64,000 nt of DNA from Chryseobacterium sp. Leaf180. Lineage in GTDB: Bacteria; Bacteroidota; Bacteroidia; Flavobacteriales; Weeksellaceae. The stretch is from contig NZ_LMPJ01000001.1 of the NCBI RefSeq assembly GCF_001424585.1, forward strand, positions 340,442-404,441. The letters run 5' to 3'. Position 1 is the first letter of the stretch, and every line of letters begins with the position of its first letter. The notes under the pieces are model-generated. The model had not been told where the DNA came from, ran no database searches, and was given only the letters and a program-made list of their open reading frames with translations. Below are positions 50,248-59,249 of this stretch, in pieces. The translations under genes and the position numbers were made by a program.

Positions 50248-51102
50248 ATGGAGAAATTAGGATTTATCGGACTTGGAAATATGGGTTATCCGATGGCTAA
50301 AAATTTAGAAAAAGCAGGATTTCCACTGACAGTTTATAATCGGTCTATAGAAAAGACAGATGATTTCAGTAAGGAATCTGTTGTCGCCAAAAACATTCCG
50401 GAATTGGTGAAATCTTCAGATATTATTTTTACGATGCTTACTGACGATCAGGCAGTTCGCGAAGTATACGCGCAGATTTTAAAGGAAGATATTTCAGAAA
50501 AACTGTTTATCGACATGAGTACGATTTCGCTGGAGACTTCAAAATATATTGCTTCAGCGGTTATTGTAAAAGAAGCAGGATTTCTCGACGCGCCTGTTGC
50601 CGGAAGCACAAAACCAGCAGCAGACGCTACACTAATCATAATGGTTGGCGGAAGCGGTGAAGAATTGCATCGCGCAACGCCATACCTCGAAAAATTAGGG
50701 AAACAAATCGTTCATACAGGCGAAAACGGTAAAGGAATTTCTGCAAAACTGGCGATTAATTACTTTCTTTCAACAATCTATCAGGGCTTGGCCGAAACCA
50801 TTTTATTTTCTGATAAACTCGGTCTTGACCGTCTTGATATGCTCGAAATTATCAACGAAAGCGCGACCGGAAATGGTGCTACCAAAGTAAAAACTCCCCT
50901 TTTAATTCAGCAAAAATTTAATCCTGCTTTTGCATTGGATTTAATGCTTAAAGATGTAAAACTTGCAGTTGATGCCGGTGCAGATTTTCCTCTTTCTAAA
51001 GTTTTACAAAAAACCTATCAAAGCGCACACGAAGCAGGTTTTGGTAAAGAAGATGTAATCGGAATTATTAATTATTTAAAAAAAACGAATGAAAAATCTT
51101 AA
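50248..51102 (+). CDS. 3-hydroxyisobutyrate dehydrogenase family oxidoreductase
   Basis: 284 residues of the beta-hydroxyacid dehydrogenase group. The NAD(P) loop GFIGLGNMGYPMAKNLEKAGF spans residues 5-25. TMLTDDQAVREVY, the substrate loop DAPVAGSTKPAADATL near 113-128 and the catalytic-lysine region GKGISAKLAINYF near 160-172 follow in order. Glyoxylate, succinic semialdehyde and hydroxyisobutyrate enzymes all share this outline, so the substrate is open. The next gene (DoxX) overlaps its end by 14 bases. Confidence 0.92.
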   Translation: MEKLGFIGLGNMGYPMAKNLEKAGFPLTVYNRSIEKTDDFSKESVVAKNIPELVKSSDIIFTMLTDDQAVREVYAQILKEDISEKLFIDMSTISLETSKYIASAVIVKEAGFLDAPVAGSTKPAADATLIIMVGGSGEELHRATPYLEKLGKQIVHTGENGKGISAKLAINYFLSTIYQGLAETILFSDKLGLDRLDMLEIINESATGNGATKVKTPLLIQQKFNPAFALDLMLKDVKLAVDAGADFPLSKVLQKTYQSAHEAGFGKEDVIGIINYLKKTNEKS

Positions 51103-51484
51103 AACTTTATTCTTTTTTGCGCGGCTACCTATTGCTGTTTCTCTCGCATTTCACGGATTGGTAAGGCTTCCGAAACTGCAGGAATTCAGCGGTTGGATGA
51201 TGAAAACTATGGAAAAATCGATGATTCCAGAGATTATTACTTTGCCTTTCAGTTACGCACTACCCTTTTTCGAAGCGATTATCGGAATTCTTCTGCTGAT
51301 TGGCTACAGAAGTCAGGAAGTAATTTTTGCTGCGATCACCTTGATGTCAATTCTGATTGTCGGCAGCTGCAGCATTGAAAACTGGGATACGGTAAGTTCG
51401 CAGATTCTGCACTGTCTGTACCTTTTTGCACTGCTCATTTTTATAAATCAGGTAAAGCCTTTGGTTAAAATTTCTGATATTTAA
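51089..51484 (+). CDS. DoxX family membrane protein
   Basis: 131 residues with four membrane helices (near 4-24, 48-72, 75-95 and 100-122). The pattern VSLAFHGLVRLPKL, then LPFFEAIIGILLLIGY matches DoxX-type proteins of about 130 residues. The family is linked to membrane redox or quinone-type metabolism, but there is no proven activity. It begins 14 bases inside the oxidoreductase gene, so the two are translationally coupled. The ligase-associated operon starts 65 bases after it. Confidence 0.87.
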   Translation: MKNLKTLFFFARLPIAVSLAFHGLVRLPKLQEFSGWMMKTMEKSMIPEIITLPFSYALPFFEAIIGILLLIGYRSQEVIFAAITLMSILIVGSCSIENWDTVSSQILHCLYLFALLIFINQVKPLVKISDI

Positions 51485-51549
51485 TCTCACTCGTTTTCAA
51501 AGTTTATTTGGTTGGATTTTTGAATGCTAAAACGTCCAAACCACAGCTA

Positions 51550-52569
51550 TTGAAACTAATTACATTTACTAATAAGGGAATTTACTGTCCGCAGGGAAAA
51601 TTTTACATTGATCCGTGGCGGCCTGTCGATCTCGCCGTCATTACGCATGGTCATGCCGATCACGCGCGGTGGGGAATGAAAAAATACCTCTGTCATCATT
51701 TCACAAAACCGATACTGCACCAAAGAATTTCGCCCGATATTGAGTGTCAGACTCTACAATATGGTGAAGTTTTAGACATCAACGGCGTAAAATTATCGAT
51801 GCATCCTGCGGGTCATATTATTGGTTCTGCGCAGATCAGATTGGAATATAGAGGTTATGTAAGTGTAATTTCCGGAGATTATAAAGTGCAGTATGATGGA
51901 TTAAGTACGCCTTTTGAAGTGGTAAAATGTAATGAGTTTGTTACCGAAAGTACGTTCGGACTGCCTATTTACAACTGGCTCGAGGTCGAAGATCTCAATA
52001 AAAGAATGCAGAACTGGGTTCTGAAAAATATTGAAAACGGAAAAACCTCAGTATTTATTGGCTATTCTTTAGGGAAGGCGCAGCGTGTGATGAAAGCAGT
52101 CGAAGGCATTTCTAAAATTCATGTTCACTACTCGATCGGAAAACTTAATAAAGCTTTTGAAGAAGTAGGCATTAAACTTCCCGATTACGAAATGCCGGAT
52201 TTTCGGGAAAGCATCAAACATACGCAGGGCGAAATTGTCATCGTTCCGCCGGCGCTTTTAGATTCAAATGTTATAAAAAAAATTCCAAATGCAGCAACTG
52301 CGATTTGCTCTGGTTGGATGCAGGTGCGCGGTGCGCGGCGTTGGCGAAGTGCGGATGCAGGTTTTCCGATGAGCGACCACGCTGACTGGAATGGGCTTTT
52401 AAAGGCCATAAAAGCGACAGAAGCTGAACTCGTTCATGTAACGCACGGTCAGACCGAAGTTTTTTCAAAATATTTAAATGAAATCGGGATTAAAGCAGAC
52501 GTTGTCGAAACGCAGTTTGGTGATGAAGAGGAAACTGAAAAAGAAACCGCGAAAACTACTGAAGAATGA
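51550..52569 (+). CDS. Ligase-associated DNA damage response exonuclease (MBL fold)
   Basis: 339 residues from the TTG at 51550 (MKLITFTNKGIYCPQGKFY), which fits family length. A longer TTG start at 51508 adds a 14-residue leader with no conservation that I can see. The metallo-beta-lactamase motif is VITHGHADHARWGMKKY near residue 43-59. PAGHIIGSAQIRLE, SVISGDYKVQYDGL and PMSDHADWNGLL (beta-CASP-type Asp-His) are in order, as in CPSF/SNM1-like nucleases. It is the first gene of the four-gene ligase-associated repair cluster; the ligase start overlaps its stop by 4 bases. Confidence 0.92.
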   Translation: MKLITFTNKGIYCPQGKFYIDPWRPVDLAVITHGHADHARWGMKKYLCHHFTKPILHQRISPDIECQTLQYGEVLDINGVKLSMHPAGHIIGSAQIRLEYRGYVSVISGDYKVQYDGLSTPFEVVKCNEFVTESTFGLPIYNWLEVEDLNKRMQNWVLKNIENGKTSVFIGYSLGKAQRVMKAVEGISKIHVHYSIGKLNKAFEEVGIKLPDYEMPDFRESIKHTQGEIVIVPPALLDSNVIKKIPNAATAICSGWMQVRGARRWRSADAGFPMSDHADWNGLLKAIKATEAELVHVTHGQTEVFSKYLNEIGIKADVVETQFGDEEETEKETAKTTEE

Positions 52570-54146
52570 GACATTTTGCCGAGCTGATCAACGCCGTAGA
52601 AAGCACCAACAAGACAAATGCGAGGATTGATGCCATTATCGATTATCTTGAACGCGCACCGGATGAAGATAAAGTCTGGTTTATTGCTTTATTTACGGGC
52701 AAGAGACCGAAACGCAACATCAATTCAAATTATATTAAAGAATGGGCACTAGAAATTGTGGATATCCCGTTTTGGCTTTTTCAGGAAAGTTATTCCGCGG
52801 TGGGAGATTTAGGCGAAACTTTATCGCTGATTCTTCCTGCACCAACCCACAAGATCGAAAAATCGCTTTCAGAATGGATGAATGAAATCATCAATCTTAA
52901 AATAAAATCTGACCAAGAAAAAAAAGATTTTGTTTTGGATTCTTGGGATGGTTTGGATTATACCGAACGGTTAATTTTCAATAAATTACTTGGCGGAAGT
53001 TTCAGAATCGGTGTTTCTTCAAAAACGCTGATTAATGCTTTGGTTAAATTTTCCGGGCATGAGGCGAGTTCGCTGATGCACAGCATGATGGGAAAGTGGC
53101 TGCCTTCTGAAGTGACTTTCCAGGAACTTATTTCTGCTGAAAAAGTTAATACAGACAATTCGCGACCCTACCCTTTTTGCCTCGCCTATCCGCTGGAAAA
53201 AGATCTTGAAGAACTTGGAGAGCCTGATTCTTGGCAGATTGAGTACAAATGGGACGGCATTCGTGGTCAGGTAATCCGGAGAAACGACGAGGTTTTTATC
53301 TGGTCCCGCGGTGAAGAACTTATTACAGAACAGTTCCCGGAAATACTGGAAGATGTACAGAAAATGACTGGAAATTTTGTGATTGACGGTGAAATTCTGG
53401 CGGTTCATGAAGGTAATGTTTTAAACTTTAATGAACTCCAGAAGCGTCTAAACCGTAAAACTTTAACGAAGAAAATGCTCGGCGAAATTCCGATCGAGCT
53501 TTTTGCTTATGATCTTCTGGAGCTTGAAGGAAACGATCTCCGTGAAAAACCTATGTCTGCGCGACGTGCGATGCTTGAAGAACTTTTGCTCAATAATCCA
53601 TCAGAAAAAATACATCTCTCCCAAATCATCGAGTTTGATGAATGGAAAAATCTTGATTTAATAAGAGAAAATTCACGCGAAATCAACAGTGAAGGTTTGA
53701 TGCTGAAAAGTAAAAACTCACATTATCATTCGGGAAGAAAAAAAGGCGATTGGTGGAAATGGAAAATCAATCCGCTGACGATCGATGCCGTTCTCATTTA
53801 TGCTCAAAAAGGCAGTGGCAGACGAAGTGCGTATTATACAGATTATAGTTTTGCCGTGAAAAGTGGCGATAAACTGGTTACAATTGCCAAAGCGTATTCA
53901 GGTCTTACCGATAAAGAAATCATGGAAGTCAGCAAGTTTGTCAACAAAAATGCGCTTGAAAAATTTGGTCCGGTAAGAACGGTAAAACCTGAACTGGTTT
54001 TTGAAATTGCATTTGAAGGAATCGGTTTCAGCAACCGTCATAAAAGCGGTGTGGCATTGCGTTTTCCCAGGATTTTGAGATGGCGTAAAGACAAGACAGT
54101 GAATGATATTGATGATATTGAAGAAATTAAAAAGCTGATACAGTAA
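52566..54146 (+). CDS. ATP-dependent DNA ligase
   Basis: 526 residues. The N-terminal DNA-binding domain (about 1-200) is followed by the nucleotidyltransferase core. Motif I is EYKWDGIRGQV with the AMP-accepting lysine K228. Motif III/IIIa is FVIDGEILAV, and motif V is GLMLKSKNSHYHSGRKKGDW with WWKWK. An OB-fold domain closes the protein. It seals nicks with ATP, unlike the NAD-dependent LigA of bacterial replication. Its coding start overlaps the exonuclease stop by 4 bases. In Bacteroidota this ligase travels with the nuclease, helicase and PdeM as a DNA-damage repair set. Confidence 0.95.
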   Translation: MRHFAELINAVESTNKTNARIDAIIDYLERAPDEDKVWFIALFTGKRPKRNINSNYIKEWALEIVDIPFWLFQESYSAVGDLGETLSLILPAPTHKIEKSLSEWMNEIINLKIKSDQEKKDFVLDSWDGLDYTERLIFNKLLGGSFRIGVSSKTLINALVKFSGHEASSLMHSMMGKWLPSEVTFQELISAEKVNTDNSRPYPFCLAYPLEKDLEELGEPDSWQIEYKWDGIRGQVIRRNDEVFIWSRGEELITEQFPEILEDVQKMTGNFVIDGEILAVHEGNVLNFNELQKRLNRKTLTKKMLGEIPIELFAYDLLELEGNDLREKPMSARRAMLEELLLNNPSEKIHLSQIIEFDEWKNLDLIRENSREINSEGLMLKSKNSHYHSGRKKGDWWKWKINPLTIDAVLIYAQKGSGRRSAYYTDYSFAVKSGDKLVTIAKAYSGLTDKEIMEVSKFVNKNALEKFGPVRTVKPELVFEIAFEGIGFSNRHKSGVALRFPRILRWRKDKTVNDIDDIEEIKKLIQ

Positions 54147-54184
54147 ATTTTAAATCTCATCTGAATTTCCAATAAAAACTAAAT

Positions 54185-56644
54185 TTGAGCAACTACGAAC
54201 ATACCGAAGGCTATAAAATCATTCAAAACTGGATGAAGGAAAAAGGAAATACTCCGTTTAAATTTCAGGTCGATACTTGGCAGAAGTTTGGAAACGGATA
54301 TAGCGGTATGGTCGTGGCGCCAACTGGTTTTGGGAAAACTTTTTCAGTTTTTTTAGCTCTTATTTCTGATTTTCTTACACATCCCGAGCAGTATAAAAAA
54401 GGTCTGAAAATGATCTGGATCACACCTCTCCGATCCCTGGCAAAAGACATTGCAAAAGCAATGCAGGAAGCGATTGATGAGATTGGTCTCGATTGGGCAG
54501 TTGGCGTAAGAAATGGTGATACTGATCCGAAAGAAAGATTAAAGCAGGTGAAAAATATGCCTGAAATTTTGGTCGTAACCCCAGAAAGTCTTCAGCTTTT
54601 ATTGGCGCAGAAAAACAATCAGCGGTTTTTTACAGGTTTAAAATGCATCGCAGTAGATGAATGGCACGAACTTCTCGGTTCTAAACGTGGTGTTATTGTC
54701 GAACTGTGCATTTCTCAGTTGAAATTTTATATTCCGAAAATGCGCATCTGGGGAATTTCTGCCACCATTGGAAATCTGGAGGAAGCGATGGATGTTTTAA
54801 TTCCTTATGATGAAAAGAAAACAAAAATAACGGCGAAAGAGCAGAAAAAAATTGAGATTCTCTCCGTTTTTCCCGATGAAGTGGAAATTCTTCCGTGGGC
54901 TGGACATCTCGGACAGAAATTAGCCGATAAAGTCGTTCCGATTATTTTAGAATCAAAATCGACAATCGTTTTTACAAACACACGTAGCCAAAGCGAAATG
55001 TGGTATCAACTTTTACTGAATGCTTATCCTGATTTTGCCGGACAAATTGCAATTCACCACAGTTCGATCGATGCACATTTAAGAATCTGGATTGAAGAAA
55101 ATTTAAGTTCAGGTAAACTGAAAGCGGTCGTTTCTACTTCATCGCTTGATCTCGGAATCGATTTTAAACCTGTTGATACAGTGATTCAAATCGGTTCTGC
55201 GAAAGGAGTCGCACGTTTTCTGCAGCGTGCCGGAAGAAGTGGCCACTCTCCTTTTGAAACTTCCAAAATCTACTGCGTTCCCACACATTCATTAGAGTTA
55301 ATCGAAGTTGCCGCTTTAAAAGAAGCCGTAAAACAAAAAGTCAACGAACCACGTGAACCCCAGGTTTTATGTTTCGACGTTCTTGTACAGTTTGTTATGA
55401 CTTTAGCAGTCGGCGACGGCTTTTTTCCGAATGAAGTTTACGAACGCGTAAAAAAAGTATATTCTTTCCAGGAAATGACTGCGCAAGAATGGAAAAGCAT
55501 TATCGAATTTCTCACCATTGGCGGCAGCGCGCTGAAAAGCTACGAAGAATATCACAAAGTCGTTGTGATGGAAGATGGTTTGCATAAAGTAACTTCCAGA
55601 AAAATCGCCATGCTTCACCGGATGAATATGGGTGCTATAGTAAGTGATGCGATGCTAAAAGTGAAATTTATTTCCGGCGGATATATCGGAATGGTGGAAG
55701 AATATTTTATTTCAAAACTAAAAAAAGACGATAAATTTATTCTTGCCGGCCGCGTTTTGGAAGTTGCGATGGTGAAAGATATGACGGTTTTTGTACGCAT
55801 GTCTAAAGGGAAAGCATATGCACCAAGTTATCTCGGCGGAAGGTTGCCTCTGAGTTCAAATCTCGGTCAGTTCTTGCGCGAAAAACTCTCCGGTGCGCTC
55901 AATCCAAAATCTACTGAAAAAGAATTGACTTTTTTGCATCCGCTTCTGGTTAATCAGGAAGCGCGGTCGCACATTCCAAGCGCTGATGAATTTTTGGTTG
56001 AAATGATAAAAAACCGCGAAGGTTTTCACGTATTCATGTATCCGTTTGAAGGTAGATTGGTTCACGAGGTAATGGCAGCGCTTATCGCTTATCGGATTTC
56101 TAAACTGGCGCCAATCTCATTTTCAATGGCGATGAATGATTATGGTTTTGAATTATTCAGCGACAAAGCCATACCTTTGTCTGCAGATAATTTAGAAAAA
56201 ATTCTTTCGCGTGAAAATCTGATGAGTGATGTTATTTCCAGCATTAATTCAGCAGAAATGGCAAGCAGAAAGTTTCGCGATATTGCAGTAATTTCCGGAA
56301 TGGTGATTCAGAATATGCCGGGTAGACAGCGAACCAATAAATCGCTTCAGAGCTCGGCAGGATTGATTTTTAAGGTTTTGGAGGATCACGATCCCAACCA
56401 TTTTCTTGTGAGACAGGCTTATACTGAAGTTTTTAATATGCAGCTTCAGGAGCAGCGTCTGGTACAGGCTTTTAAAAGAATTGAAAAATCTAAAATTATT
56501 TTGAAGGAAGCCAAGCATTTTACACCACTTAGTTTCCCGATAAAAATTGACAGTTTACGGCAAACGCTCTCCAGTGAAGGTTTGGACGCAAGAATCAAAA
56601 GACTTCTGCAACAATCCGGGAGAAATATTGTCGATGAAGTTTAA
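54185..56644 (+). CDS. Ligase-associated DEXH-box helicase (Lhr-like)
   Basis: 819 residues of superfamily 2. The start is a TTG at 54185 (MSNYEHTEGYKIIQNW). The box TAAATTTG covers it, so a promoter here is possible, and ATG 54233 is an alternative start. Walker A is VVAPTGFGKTFS with K51, and motif II is DEWH at 158-161 rather than DEAD. TPLRSLAKDI (Ia), ISATIGNLEEAM (III), FTNTRSQSEMWY and RAGRSGHSPFET (VI) follow. The C-terminal part beyond 430 is the Lhr-specific region. It unwinds 3' tailed DNA in the family and is likely to feed the exonuclease and PdeM of this operon. Confidence 0.93.
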   Translation: MSNYEHTEGYKIIQNWMKEKGNTPFKFQVDTWQKFGNGYSGMVVAPTGFGKTFSVFLALISDFLTHPEQYKKGLKMIWITPLRSLAKDIAKAMQEAIDEIGLDWAVGVRNGDTDPKERLKQVKNMPEILVVTPESLQLLLAQKNNQRFFTGLKCIAVDEWHELLGSKRGVIVELCISQLKFYIPKMRIWGISATIGNLEEAMDVLIPYDEKKTKITAKEQKKIEILSVFPDEVEILPWAGHLGQKLADKVVPIILESKSTIVFTNTRSQSEMWYQLLLNAYPDFAGQIAIHHSSIDAHLRIWIEENLSSGKLKAVVSTSSLDLGIDFKPVDTVIQIGSAKGVARFLQRAGRSGHSPFETSKIYCVPTHSLELIEVAALKEAVKQKVNEPREPQVLCFDVLVQFVMTLAVGDGFFPNEVYERVKKVYSFQEMTAQEWKSIIEFLTIGGSALKSYEEYHKVVVMEDGLHKVTSRKIAMLHRMNMGAIVSDAMLKVKFISGGYIGMVEEYFISKLKKDDKFILAGRVLEVAMVKDMTVFVRMSKGKAYAPSYLGGRLPLSSNLGQFLREKLSGALNPKSTEKELTFLHPLLVNQEARSHIPSADEFLVEMIKNREGFHVFMYPFEGRLVHEVMAALIAYRISKLAPISFSMAMNDYGFELFSDKAIPLSADNLEKILSRENLMSDVISSINSAEMASRKFRDIAVISGMVIQNMPGRQRTNKSLQSSAGLIFKVLEDHDPNHFLVRQAYTEVFNMQLQEQRLVQAFKRIEKSKIILKEAKHFTPLSFPIKIDSLRQTLSSEGLDARIKRLLQQSGRNIVDEV

Positions 56645-56665
56645 TGTAAAAATGAGAATTAATAA

Positions 56666-57310
56666 GTGCAGATAGCGAGTAAAATCATTCATGCGGGAGG
56701 AGAAGAATTTGAACTGACCAATCAGCGGGCGGCATTTTGGAAAAGCGAAAAAACGCTGATTTTTTCAGATTTACACATCGGAAAAGCGGCGCATTTCAGG
56801 AAAAACGGTATTGCAATCGCAAGTCATATGATGTCTGCGGATCTTGACAGATTGGCAAATCTTATTCAGATATTTAAACCGGAAAAATTTGTTATTGTCG
56901 GCGATCTGCTTCATGCAGGATCCAATTCTGAAGTAGACGAATTCTGTTCCTGGAAAAAAGAATTTTCCGATATTCAGTTTTGTCTTGTAGAAGGTAATCA
57001 CGACCGTATATCCAAAAAACTTGAAGACAAATTGTGTCTGGATATACGGTGTGATAAGCTAGAAATTAATAAAATCCTGTTTGTACATGATTTTGATAAA
57101 TCAAAGGAAATTTTTCAGATAACGGGACATATTCATCCAGGTTATATGCTTCGCACTGCGGTTTCGCGGATTAAGCTTCCTTGTTTTGTGCACACAGAAA
57201 AGCAGCTGCTTCTGCCCGCTTTCAGTGAATTCACTGGTTTAGACACGCGAAGTATTCCAAAGAAAGGCCGCTATTACGTGTTTACTCCGTCAGAGATTCA
57301 TGAGATTTGA
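56666..57310 (+). CDS. pdeM: Ligase-associated DNA damage response endonuclease PdeM
   Basis: 214 residues of the calcineurin-like metallophosphoesterase family. FSDLHIGKAAHFRKNG near residue 33 has the first Asp-x-His, VIVGDLLHAG gives GD, VEGNHDR gives GNHD, and ITGHIHPGYM holds the late histidines. The start is GTG at 56666, since the ATG 14 bases upstream runs into a stop. It is the last gene of the ligase-associated cluster. The family is a manganese-dependent DNA nuclease/phosphodiesterase. Its end overlaps the convergent HTH gene by 13 bases. Confidence 0.92.
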   Translation: MQIASKIIHAGGEEFELTNQRAAFWKSEKTLIFSDLHIGKAAHFRKNGIAIASHMMSADLDRLANLIQIFKPEKFVIVGDLLHAGSNSEVDEFCSWKKEFSDIQFCLVEGNHDRISKKLEDKLCLDIRCDKLEINKILFVHDFDKSKEIFQITGHIHPGYMLRTAVSRIKLPCFVHTEKQLLLPAFSEFTGLDTRSIPKKGRYYVFTPSEIHEI

Positions 57311-57639
57311 TTCACTTCTCTGAACCACTGATAAATGTCGCCACGGGAAGGAATATTCAGTTTCTTTCTGATTCTGTTTTTTCTGTTCTGAATCGCTTTA
57401 GGAGTAACAAAAGTGCATGTTGCGATCTCTTTTGTAGACATTCCCAAACGTAAATAGATACAGAAAGTTAACTCAGAATTTTGAAGACCAGGATAGATGG
57501 TATCCAGTTTCTTGAAAAACTCAGGATAAGTCGATTTGAATTTGCTTAGCAAACGCGGAGAATTTTCGCGGGCAAGCCTCATCACTTCTTCCTCGTCTCC
57601 GGTGAGGTTTTGGCTGTATTCAGCAGTATTGTACTTCAT
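57298..57639 (-). CDS. LuxR-type HTH transcriptional regulator
   Basis: 113 residues. An N-terminal helical part with EEVMRLARENSPRLL is followed by the C-terminal LuxR/GerE helix-turn-helix: LRLGMSTKEIATCTFVTPKA, then RIRKKLNIPSRGDIYQWF. The chain is short, with no sensor or receiver domain. It is transcribed toward the repair operon and overlaps the pdeM end by 13 bases. Its promoter is at 57727-57759. A link to repair-gene control is only suggested by position. Confidence 0.85.
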   Translation of the reverse strand: MKYNTAEYSQNLTGDEEEVMRLARENSPRLLSKFKSTYPEFFKKLDTIYPGLQNSELTFCIYLRLGMSTKEIATCTFVTPKAIQNRKNRIRKKLNIPSRGDIYQWFREVNQIS

Positions 57640-57726
57640 TTTAGTTTTATTTTGTAAGGTTTAATATAAAATCAGAATTGCACAATATTCACTAAAATTA
57701 TAAGACTAAAAATTAAAAATTCGTAA

Positions 57727-57759
57727 CAAATATATTATATTTTATTTCTACTAAATCAA
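57727..57759 (-). promoter_or_regulatory. Promoter of the LuxR-type regulator
   Basis: On the minus strand TTG (57759-57757), a 22-base spacer and TATATTTG (57734-57727). The transcript start would be near 57720, leaving a leader of about 80 bases before the start at 57639. Confidence 0.78.
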
Positions 57760-57932
57760 TTTTCCACCACAACATCTATAGTTATATTGCTTAACATCTC
57801 AAAAATAGTATTTTTAAATCAGTGAAATTTATGATCGTAGTCACAGGTTTTAATTTTTATTATATTTTTTCCTTTTAGTCCCCCTTTTTATGAACATAAA
57901 AGAATCGTAACCTTCACGTTTAAAATTATTTG

Positions 57933-57963
57933 CAAAAAAAATGACCGGCAAAAGCCAGTCATT
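57933..57963 (-). terminator. Intrinsic terminator of the CinA-C gene
   Basis: On the minus strand ATGACTGGC and GCCGGTCAT pair around a TTTT loop with one G-U pair, then a long T-run. It lies downstream of the CinA stop at 57985. Confidence 0.9.
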
Positions 57964-57984
57964 AATTTTTAAACAATAGTAGAG

Positions 57985-58485
57985 TTATCTTAAAATTATT
58001 GCTCTTCTCATTTCACTTTTTAAACATCCTAAAATGAATTCGCTGAAATACATTTGCGCATCGAGTGATTCCGTACGCGGATGCAGTTCGAGTTTTTTAG
58101 ATAAAATCACTTCACCTTTGTAGGAAAAAGAAAAGTAAGAAAAAATTTTGTCAATCGACTCTTTTACTGGAGAGCAATAACCCGTAACGGCAACTGACCA
58201 ATCGGTTTTAAAAATTTTTGCGACGTTCAAAGCCATTTCACCGGAAATATCTTCGCTTACACAGTTTGATTTCTTTGCCGCATTTTCATTTACTTTTAAA
58301 AGATTTACTTTCTGCTCAAGCGTAAAGGCAGTCAGTCCGCCACTGTAAAATGAAGAAGCATTCGGCATTTGAGAGAAAGCAAGCTGCAGCAAACCTGATG
58401 TTACACTTTCGGCTACAGAAATTGTTTCCTTTGAGGTGATCATCGTTTGACTTATAAAGTCTAAAAGTTTTTTTTGAAATTCCAT
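57985..58485 (-). CDS. CinA C-terminal domain protein (nicotinamide nucleotide amidase-type)
   Basis: 166 residues from the ATG at 58485 (MEFQKKLLDFISQ). An upstream ATG at 58515 adds 10 residues and is less likely because relatives begin at the MEFQ-type helix. Motifs are ISVAESVTSGLLQLAFSQ near residue 22-39, SSFYSGGLTAFTLEQKV near 44-60, EMALNVAKIF and AVTGYCSP near 99-115. Stand-alone CinA-C (PncC) deamidates nicotinamide mononucleotide to NaMN, part of NAD recycling. A nicotinamidase, pncA, lies 3 kb away at 61698, so NAD salvage is a plausible shared theme. It is a single gene with a terminator. Confidence 0.86.
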   Translation of the reverse strand: MEFQKKLLDFISQTMITSKETISVAESVTSGLLQLAFSQMPNASSFYSGGLTAFTLEQKVNLLKVNENAAKKSNCVSEDISGEMALNVAKIFKTDWSVAVTGYCSPVKESIDKIFSYFSFSYKGEVILSKKLELHPRTESLDAQMYFSEFILGCLKSEMRRAIILR

Positions 58486-58700
58486 GTGACTTGTGGTGTA
58501 AAGTTTACGCAACATGACTGTTGCTTATAATTTTGTAACGATCACTATTCATGCCATATCCCAGATTATCAGGTTAAAACAAAAAATATTTATCATATTG
58601 TTTTGAATTGTTGATTTTTTGGTGAGATTTTTGAAGTTAAATTTTTAAGATTTAAACTAAAGTCTTCGATCAAAAAAATAAATCCAAACAATATATTATT

Positions 58701-59207
58701 ATGTCAACAGAAAATTTATCACAACAGGACGCTGTGAAAAAAATTAAAGAACTGTCTGAAGATGCCAGAATCTGTATGTTCTGTACAGAATTGGACAGTC
58801 TTCCAATCAATGCAAGACCTATGAGTCTTCAGGAAACCGATGAGCAGGGAAATCTTTGGTTCATAAGCAGTGAAGCAAGTAATAAGAATTTTGAAATAAA
58901 AGAAGATAAAAGAGTTCAGCTTTTTTTCATGAACAATGGAAAGTCCCAATATCTTTCAATCTATGGTGAAGCGACGATCTACAAAGACCGCTCAACCATT
59001 GAAGAAAAGTGGTCTCCGATGGCGAACGCCTGGTTCGACGGAAAAGACGATCCTAAAGTGTCTATTATTCGTGTAGAGCCGAGAGAAACGTATTACTGGG
59101 ATACAAAAGCCGGTAAATTAGTTACGCTTTTAAGCTTTGTTGCGGCAGCCGTTACCGGAAAGAAAACAGATAATTCTGACGGTGTAGAAGGATTGGCGCA
59201 AGTGTAA
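58701..59207 (+). CDS. Pyridoxamine 5'-phosphate oxidase-like stress protein (general stress protein 26 type)
   Basis: 168 residues of the PNPOx-like flavin-binding split-barrel superfamily. ARICMFCTELDSLPINARPM near 25-44 and GNLWFISSEASNKNFEIKED are typical of the general stress protein 26 group, and QYLSIYGEATIYKDR and ETYYWDTKAGKLV continue it. It is too different from true PdxH (no PLP-binding set), so FMN/FAD binding in stress response is the best inference. It lies upstream of a hypothetical gene in the same direction, 42 bases away. Confidence 0.88.
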   Translation: MSTENLSQQDAVKKIKELSEDARICMFCTELDSLPINARPMSLQETDEQGNLWFISSEASNKNFEIKEDKRVQLFFMNNGKSQYLSIYGEATIYKDRSTIEEKWSPMANAWFDGKDDPKVSIIRVEPRETYYWDTKAGKLVTLLSFVAAAVTGKKTDNSDGVEGLAQV

Positions 59208-59249
59208 AAAAGAATGATAATCTGATCTAACTGTAAAACTGAAAGCGAG

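Larger units (their letters stand above)
57640..57984. other. Intergenic region of 345 bases
   Basis: AT-rich, non-coding on both strands. It holds the promoter of the LuxR-type gene (57727-57759) and the terminator of the CinA gene (57933-57963). Between them (57765-57930) I see no reading frame and no clear RNA fold. Confidence 0.7.
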
